Shown piece by piece: positions 6,150-8,982 of a stretch of 8,982 bases of DNA. Origin of the DNA: Gammaproteobacteria bacterium (GTDB lineage: Bacteria; Pseudomonadota; Gammaproteobacteria; Xanthomonadales; Xanthomonadaceae). The position numbers and the translations under genes were made by a program. Location: positions 1 to 8,982 of the forward strand of contig JAUIJO010000134.1 in the NCBI GenBank assembly GCA_030431185.1, read 5' to 3'. Each line of letters starts with the position of its first letter. The first letter of the stretch is position 1. Under the pieces are notes generated by a model. The model made no database searches and was not told the origin of the DNA. It worked only from the letters and a program-made list of their open reading frames with translations.

Positions 6150-6734
6150 ATGAAACTGTTCGGTCCCCTGTACGATCGCTGCCTCGCCTGGGCCGCCCAT
6201 CGCCATGCACCGCGTTACCTGGCGGTGCTGAGCTTCGCCGAATCGGTGTTCTTCCCGGTGCCGCCCGACGTGATGCTGGCGCCGATGGCGCTGTCCACGC
6301 CGCGTCGCTGGGTGCGGCTCGCCGCGATCTGTACCGTCGCTTCGATCGCAGGCGGGCTGATGGGATACATGCTGGGGCATTTCGCGCTGGATGCGATATG
6401 GCCGTGGATGCTCAAGCTGGGTTGGGACGAGGCCTTCGGTACGGTCCGGGCCTGGTTTGCCGAGTACGGGTTCTGGATCGTTTTCGTCGCCGCCTTCACG
6501 CCGATCCCGTACAAGGTGTTCACGATCGCGTCGGGTGCGACCGGCATTGGCCTGATACCTTTCCTGCTGGGCTCGACGATCGGGCGCGGCGTGCGCTTCT
6601 TCCTGGTGGCCGGACTGGTCGCCTGGGGCGGGGCGCGGCTCGAACAGGCGCTGCGTCGCTACATCGAAGTGCTGGGCTGGATCGTCGCCGCGTTGGTGAT
6701 CATCGCGGTGGCCTGGCTGGAACTGCGCGGCTGA
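6150..6734 (+). CDS. YqaA family (DedA/VTT-like) inner-membrane protein
   Basis: The 194-residue product is a polytopic membrane protein of the YqaA / SNARE-associated (VTT, DedA-like) superfamily, some members of which are linked to lipid carrier transport and membrane homeostasis; the role of YqaA itself is not settled. Two family re-entrant-type segments are visible: SFAESVFFPVPPDVMLAPMAL at about 28-48 and FTPIPYKVFTIASGATG at about 116-132. Membrane stretches are likely at about 57-80, 105-120, 133-160 and 172-191. It is longer than E. coli YqaA (142) because of the extra C-terminal helix. Start chosen from GAGG with 8-nt spacing and the MKLFGPLYDR beginning. Its place between pcm and nlpD departs from the E. 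coli order. Confidence 0.88.
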   Translation: MKLFGPLYDRCLAWAAHRHAPRYLAVLSFAESVFFPVPPDVMLAPMALSTPRRWVRLAAICTVASIAGGLMGYMLGHFALDAIWPWMLKLGWDEAFGTVRAWFAEYGFWIVFVAAFTPIPYKVFTIASGATGIGLIPFLLGSTIGRGVRFFLVAGLVAWGGARLEQALRRYIEVLGWIVAALVIIAVAWLELRG

Positions 6735-6749
6735 GCGCGTGTCCAAACC

Positions 6750-6780
6750 GGGGAAGCGGCGCGAAGCACGCGCCGCCCCC
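6750..6780 (+). other. Strong hairpin in the nlpD leader
   Basis: gcggcgcg (6756-6763) pairs perfectly with cgcgccgc (6769-6776) around loop AAGCA. After a two-base AA bulge the stem extends by gggg (6750-6753) with cccc (6777-6780). It lies 27 nt before the preferred nlpD ATG. Only TT follows, so termination is doubtful. Confidence 0.5.
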
Positions 6781-6807
6781 TTCACCATGGAGGCCAAGAA
6801 ACGGCGT

Positions 6808-7581
6808 ATGAGCACGACTTCCCGCACATTTGCCATCGGCATGCTGGCCCTCGCGTTGGCGGCATGCTCCAGCTCGGTCGTCCGCGAAAACGGTTCTGGC
6901 AGCGGTCCCGTGACCAGCTCCCGGGCCAAGCCCGGAGCGACGGTGGTCGTGAAGCGGGGCGACAACCTGTACCGGATCGCGACCGACAACGGGATCACGC
7001 TGCGCGACCTGGCGGCCTGGAACGGCCTCGCGTCCCCCTACACGATCCATCCGGGCCAACGGATCCGCCTGTATCCGTCCAGTGGCAGCGCGAGCGGCAG
7101 CGCGGGTCGCGGATCCACCGCGACGACCCGGGCGCCCACCCGCGGTGCGGGCACCGCGGCCACGGCCTCGACCCCGCCCCCGGCGCCGCCCCGGCCGCCG
7201 GTCGACAGCGGCCTGTCCTGGCGGTGGCCCGCGGACGGCGAACTCATCGGACGTTTCGCCGGCGGCGACCCCACCAAGCAGGGCATCGACATCGCCGGCA
7301 AGAGCGGTGCGCCGGTGCGGGCCGCGAGCGACGGCGTGGTCGTCTACTCGGGCTCGGGCCTGGTCGGCTACGGCGAGTTGATCATCATCAAGCACAACGA
7401 CCAGTGGCTGTCGGCCTACGGCCACAACCGCAACCGCCTGGTCAACGAGGGCGCGGTGGTGAAGTCGGGCCAGCAGATCGCCGAGATGGGACGCAGCGGC
7501 GCGGCGCGCGACATGCTGCACTTCGAGGTGCGCTACAACGGCAAGCCGGTCGATCCGCTGTCCTACCTGCCGCGGCGCTAG
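6808..7581 (+). CDS. nlpD: Lipoprotein NlpD (LysM + degenerate LytM/M23 domain)
   Basis: NlpD is an outer-membrane lipoprotein that in E. coli activates the amidase AmiC during septum splitting and does not itself cut peptidoglycan. From 6808 the product is 257 residues: signal MSTTSRTFAIGMLALALAAC with lipobox Cys20, a LysM domain at about 45-90 (VVVKRGDNLYRIATDNG), a Ser/Ala/Pro-rich linker at about 91-135, and an M23 domain at 136-257. Key metalloprotease residues are replaced: Lys157 stands for the first His of HxGxD and Met236 for the first His of HxH, while Asp161, His206 and His238 remain. This agrees with a non-catalytic activator. It is shorter than E. coli NlpD (379) through its linker. 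In-frame starts at 6739 (GTG) and 6787 are possible; 6808 gives the cleanest signal peptide, although GGAGG (6789-6793) is 14 nt away. Confidence 0.93.
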   Translation: MSTTSRTFAIGMLALALAACSSSVVRENGSGSGPVTSSRAKPGATVVVKRGDNLYRIATDNGITLRDLAAWNGLASPYTIHPGQRIRLYPSSGSASGSAGRGSTATTRAPTRGAGTAATASTPPPAPPRPPVDSGLSWRWPADGELIGRFAGGDPTKQGIDIAGKSGAPVRAASDGVVVYSGSGLVGYGELIIIKHNDQWLSAYGHNRNRLVNEGAVVKSGQQIAEMGRSGAARDMLHFEVRYNGKPVDPLSYLPRR

Positions 7582-7628
7582 GGCGCAGCCGGCGAAGCCT
7601 GGTTCGGCGTAGCCCGGCAAGCGAAGCG

Positions 7629-7645
7629 TACCCGGCGCCCGGGTA
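7629..7645. terminator. Perfect hairpin 47 nt after nlpD
   Basis: tacccgg (7629-7635) and ccgggta (7639-7645) pair around CGC. It is the first strong structure after the nlpD stop and could end or protect the transcript. No T-run follows (aaagc), so intrinsic termination is unproven. It lies in a segment resembling other GTAGCCCGG-type intergenic repeats. Confidence 0.35.
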
Positions 7646-7658
7646 AAGCAAAGGCTGG

Positions 7659-7678
7659 ATCCCAGCGTTCGCTGGGAT
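7659..7678. repeat. Perfect 9-bp inverted repeat, REP-like
   Basis: atcccagcgttcgctgggat consists of two 9-base arms around TT, or fewer pairs with a wider loop. From memory, CTGGATCCCAGC...GCTGGGATGA elements recur widely between genes of Xanthomonadaceae and other proteobacteria. It may act as a downstream transcript boundary for nlpD. Confidence 0.6.
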
Positions 7679-7725
7679 GAGGGTTTGTGTGGGTTGCCGG
7701 ACGGGATTCGGCTGCGATGTCGTCG

Positions 7726-7820
7726 TAGGATGGGTCGAGCCGAAGGCGAAACCTCCCCTCGCTCATCCGTACGCACGACGGGCAATGGGCGATGGGTTTT
7801 GCTTCGCGCTACCCATCCTA
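7726..7820. repeat. Palindromic repeat, copy 1 (95 bp, 10-bp perfect terminal inverted repeats)
   Basis: The element starts taggatgggt (7726-7735) and ends with its exact reverse complement acccatccta (7811-7820). Its right half is itself an inverted repeat: gatgggt (7791-7797) with acccatc (7811-7817). The stretch 7718-7749 recurs at 7832-7863 (copy 2) with one difference. No coding capacity for a transposase exists; it resembles a small non-autonomous palindromic element. Confidence 0.75.
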
Positions 7821-7839
7821 GGGTTCTGCCGTGTCGTCG

Positions 7840-7922
7840 TAGGGTGGGTCGAGCCGAAGGCGATACCCACCGTCGCGTTTACGCACGACACACGATGGGT
7901 CCTCCTTGCGCAACCGATCCGA
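7840..7922. repeat. Palindromic repeat, copy 2 (83 bp)
   Basis: Begins tagggtgggt. The left half forms a hairpin, ggtgggt (7843-7849) with acccacc (7865-7871). The right end, aaccgatccga, is a decayed version of the acccatccta end of copy 1. The middle matches copy 3 closely, including accgtcgc and gacacac. Confidence 0.7.
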
Positions 7923-7956
7923 CGAGGGGGGAATCCCCAAACAAAGTCAAAGGCTT

Positions 7957-8000
7957 TCGCTCGCTTCGCGAGCGAGTTCCTTTTGTCTTGGCAAAAGGAA
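7957..8000. repeat. Two adjacent perfect hairpins
   Basis: Hairpin A: tcgctcgc (7957-7964) with gcgagcga (7968-7975), loop TTC. Hairpin B: ttccttttg (7977-7985) with caaaaggaa (7992-8000), loop TCTTGG. Only one base separates them. Both are perfect and differ strongly in composition, B being AT-rich in a GC-rich region. This suggests a structured element rather than chance GC pairing. Confidence 0.65.
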
Positions 8001-8063
8001 CCAAAACCGTGGGCTCCATCGGCCGCCGGTCCGGCTTCGCCGCACCGGTCCCCTGCGCGCCTC

Positions 8064-8130
8064 GGCCGTGGCGGCACGGCGCCCGAACTCGCTTCGCTCG
8101 AACAAGGGCGCCTCTCCGGCCGCCACGGCC
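8064..8130. repeat. Nested 12+7 bp inverted repeat
   Basis: ggccgtggcggc (8064-8075) pairs perfectly with gccgccacggcc (8119-8130). Inside, ggcgccc (8078-8084) pairs with gggcgcc (8106-8112), leaving a 21-nt apical loop. The interior asymmetry is 2 versus 6 nt. Just upstream, ccggt (8026-8030) with accgg (8044-8048) and inner cggc (8032-8035) with gccg (8039-8042) make a third small stem-loop. Confidence 0.65.
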
Positions 8131-8158
8131 TGCGGTGCTCGGCAGCCTCAAAGTCGCG

Positions 8159-8188
8159 AAGGTCAAGGTCAAGATCAAAGGCAAGGGC
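8159..8188 (+). repeat. Five-unit hexamer tandem repeat
   Basis: Units aaggtc, aaggtc, aagatc, aaaggc, aagggc run without gaps. In one + frame they read as Lys-Val/Ile/Gly dipeptides. A related short motif, gtcaaaggc, occurs at 7947-7955, so the 290-bp block between repeat copies 2 and 3 has similar purine-rich words near both ends. Confidence 0.5.
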
Positions 8189-8211
8189 GAAACACCGCGT
8201 AGCCAGCCAAG

Positions 8212-8293
8212 TAGGGTGGGTAGAGCCGGAGGCGAACCCCACCGTCGCATTCGGCCGAGACACACGTGGGTTTTGCTTCGCGCAACCCGTCCT
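8212..8293. repeat. Palindromic repeat, copy 3 (82 bp)
   Basis: Begins tagggtgggt (8212-8221) and ends acccgtcct, a one-base variant of the copy 1 right end as far as it extends. It has the same internal plan as copy 2: gagccg-ggcga, ccaccgtcgc and gacacac, then a gtgggtttt...cgcaaccc half. It ends 17 nt before the 3' end of the Xcc1710-like gene on the - strand, where it could form the transcript end. Confidence 0.7.
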
Positions 8294-8309
8294 CCGGGCC
8301 GTCAATGCC

Positions 8310-8684
8310 TCAACCGACGAGGATGAAGCCCGCGACCACGCGGCGGCCTTCGCCGGCCAGGACGTTGAACGTACGCGCGGCGGCGTCGTTGGACATGGCC
8401 TCCAGGCCTATCCCGCGGGTCAGGCAGGCCGCCATCACCGCCGGCGGCGGGAACGCCTGGCGGGCGCCGGTGCCGAGCAGGACCACTTCCGGGTCCAGCG
8501 CCAGCAGGGGCTCGATCGAGGCCGGGGTCAGCGCATCCACGCTGGCAGCCTCCCAGCCCTCCACGAGCCGGTCCGGCGCCAGCACGAAGCTGGTCGCCAG
8601 CACGCGCTCGTTGACCTTGGCGATGGCGCCATCGGCGCCGCGCATCGTGAACGCGTGGTCGGGTTGTTCCAGGTTCAGGGGCAT
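8310..8684 (-). CDS. Mth938-like (Xcc1710-like, DUF498) domain protein
   Basis: The 124-residue product is a single small domain of the Mth938-like family, the fold also found in the mitochondrial complex I assembly factor NDUFAF3. Its bacterial function is unknown. Supporting features are the central DPEVVLLGTGARQAFPPP (about 64-81), typical of the family, followed by GIGLEAMSNDAAARTFNVLAGEGRRVVAGFILV at the C-terminus. Length matches the usual 110-130. The proteobacterial subfamily is, from memory, named after Xanthomonas Xcc1710. It lies 26 nt downstream of the YhbY gene on the same strand, so co-transcription is likely. No clear Shine-Dalgarno is seen. The stop TGA is at 8312-8310. Confidence 0.88.
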   Translation of the reverse strand: MPLNLEQPDHAFTMRGADGAIAKVNERVLATSFVLAPDRLVEGWEAASVDALTPASIEPLLALDPEVVLLGTGARQAFPPPAVMAACLTRGIGLEAMSNDAAARTFNVLAGEGRRVVAGFILVG

Positions 8685-8710
8685 CGGGGCTCGGGGTGGG
8701 CGTGCCGGGG

Positions 8711-8982
8711 TCAGGCGCGGGGCAGGACGATCTGCCGCTTGTCCTTGCTCTGGCGGTAGAAGACGGCCGTGTGCCCGATGCGCTGGACCAGCGCGGCGTG
8801 GGTGCGTTCGGCCAGGTCGTCGATCATCGCGTCGCGTGCCTCGCGGTCCTCGGCGCCGACCTTCACCTTGATCAGCTCGTGGTGCTCCAGGGCGTTGTCG
8901 ATCTCGGCCACCAGCGCGTCGGTGATGCCCTTGCCCCCCACCTGGAGCATGGCTTTCAGGCCATGGGCCTGGCCGCGCAGGA
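8711..8982 (-). CDS. yhbY: YhbY family RNA-binding protein (CRM domain), 5' end outside window
   Basis: YhbY is a small CRM-domain protein associated with the large ribosomal subunit and its assembly in E. coli. The visible part has about 90 residues, nearly the whole protein (E. coli 97). Although an ATG lies at 8950, the frame continues upstream to the window edge and reads LRGQAHGLKAMLQVGGKGIT, aligning with the LKGLAHPLKPVVLLGSNGLT region of E. coli YhbY. Translation therefore starts outside the window. The core ALVAEIDNALEHHELIKVKVGAEDRE is nearly identical to the family, and YRQSKDKRQIVLPRA ends it. In E. coli this gene is divergent from rlmE-ftsH; the same may hold just beyond 8982, but that is inference. 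Confidence 0.95.
   Translation of the reverse strand, partial: LRGQAHGLKAMLQVGGKGITDALVAEIDNALEHHELIKVKVGAEDREARDAMIDDLAERTHAALVQRIGHTAVFYRQSKDKRQIVLPRA

Larger units (their letters stand above)
7582..8309. other. Gene-poor repeat island after nlpD
   Basis: About 730 bp without a convincing gene. In order it holds two short perfect hairpins, copies 1 and 2 of a palindromic repeat, a 290-bp stretch with paired hairpins, a large nested inverted repeat and a hexamer tandem, then copy 3 of the repeat. Open frames exist on both strands, but they share no recognised domain, run through the repeats, and read as low-complexity Arg/Pro/Ala-rich protein. In E. coli and many other gammaproteobacteria rpoS would follow nlpD here; no sigma-factor sequence is visible. 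Confidence 0.8.

Noticed and set aside
5322..6998. 558-codon open frame on the - strand across pcm, the yqaA-like gene and nlpD
   Set aside because: It is antisense to three well-supported genes, low in complexity (His/Arg/Gly-rich) and without any recognisable domain. High GC at third positions leaves antisense frames open.
6700..7785. 361-codon open frame on the - strand opposite nlpD
   Set aside because: It covers nlpD and the repeats, contains long Gly-Arg runs that mirror the NlpD linker, and has no family resemblance.
7726..7820. Complete insertion sequence
   Set aside because: Terminal inverted repeats are present, but the 95-bp element has no room for a transposase and no target duplication was evident at its ends.
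7582..8309. CRISPR array
   Set aside because: The three repeats are 82-95 bp and palindromic, with unequal spacing (114 and 372 bp) and no short regular spacers; no cas genes are present.
7677..8326. Possible proteins encoded in the repeat island (several frames, both strands)
   Set aside because: Frames run through palindromic repeats and structured DNA, have no ribosome site or recognised domain, and overlap each other on both strands. Kept only as an observation about repeat spacing.
1..8982. tRNA, rRNA or riboswitch genes
   Set aside because: No tRNA-like T-loop sequence, rRNA segment or known riboswitch core was recognised by eye; a covariance search was not possible.

Overview
The window is GC-rich, densely coding DNA from a gammaproteobacterium, most likely of the Xanthomonadaceae (Lysobacter, Luteimonas or Xanthomonas type). 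That placement rests on gene order, on protein features such as the long Pcm N-terminus, and on a recollection that a Mth938-like family is named after a Xanthomonas protein (Xcc1710). It is an inference, not a database match.

Positions 1-7581 carry a variant of the conserved cluster known in E. coli as eno ... ftsB-ispD-ispF-truD-surE-pcm-nlpD-rpoS. On the + strand these are the C-terminal part of enolase (eno), ftsB, ispD, ispF and truD, then a small unrecognised lipoprotein gene. A Smr-domain gene on the - strand follows, then surE, pcm, a YqaA/DedA-type membrane protein gene and nlpD. Three departures from the E. coli order stand out. The lipoprotein and Smr genes sit between truD and surE. 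The yqaA-like gene sits between pcm and nlpD. No rpoS follows nlpD. ATGA overlaps join ftsB/ispD and surE/pcm. Several of the remaining junctions carry a GC-rich hairpin, and the ispD-ispF gap holds a degenerate 7-bp tandem repeat.

Positions 7582-8309 (about 730 bp) contain no convincing gene. They form a mosaic of inverted and direct repeats: two short perfect hairpins, three copies of an 82-95 bp palindromic repeat beginning TAGGRTGGGT, a pair of adjacent perfect hairpins, a nested 12+7 bp inverted repeat and a hexamer tandem repeat. Long open frames on both strands here look like by-products of repeats and high GC.

Positions 8310-8982 are on the - strand: a YhbY-family (CRM domain) ribosome-associated protein gene cut by the window edge, followed by a Mth938/Xcc1710-like gene.

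Together the genes cover glycolysis (Eno), division and envelope (FtsB, NlpD, YqaA-like), the isoprenoid MEP pathway (IspD, IspF), RNA and ribosome functions (TruD, Smr, YhbY) and nucleotide or protein maintenance (SurE, Pcm). I saw no complete new defence or mobile system. The least explained parts are the repeat island, the small lipoprotein and the hairpins at gene junctions.
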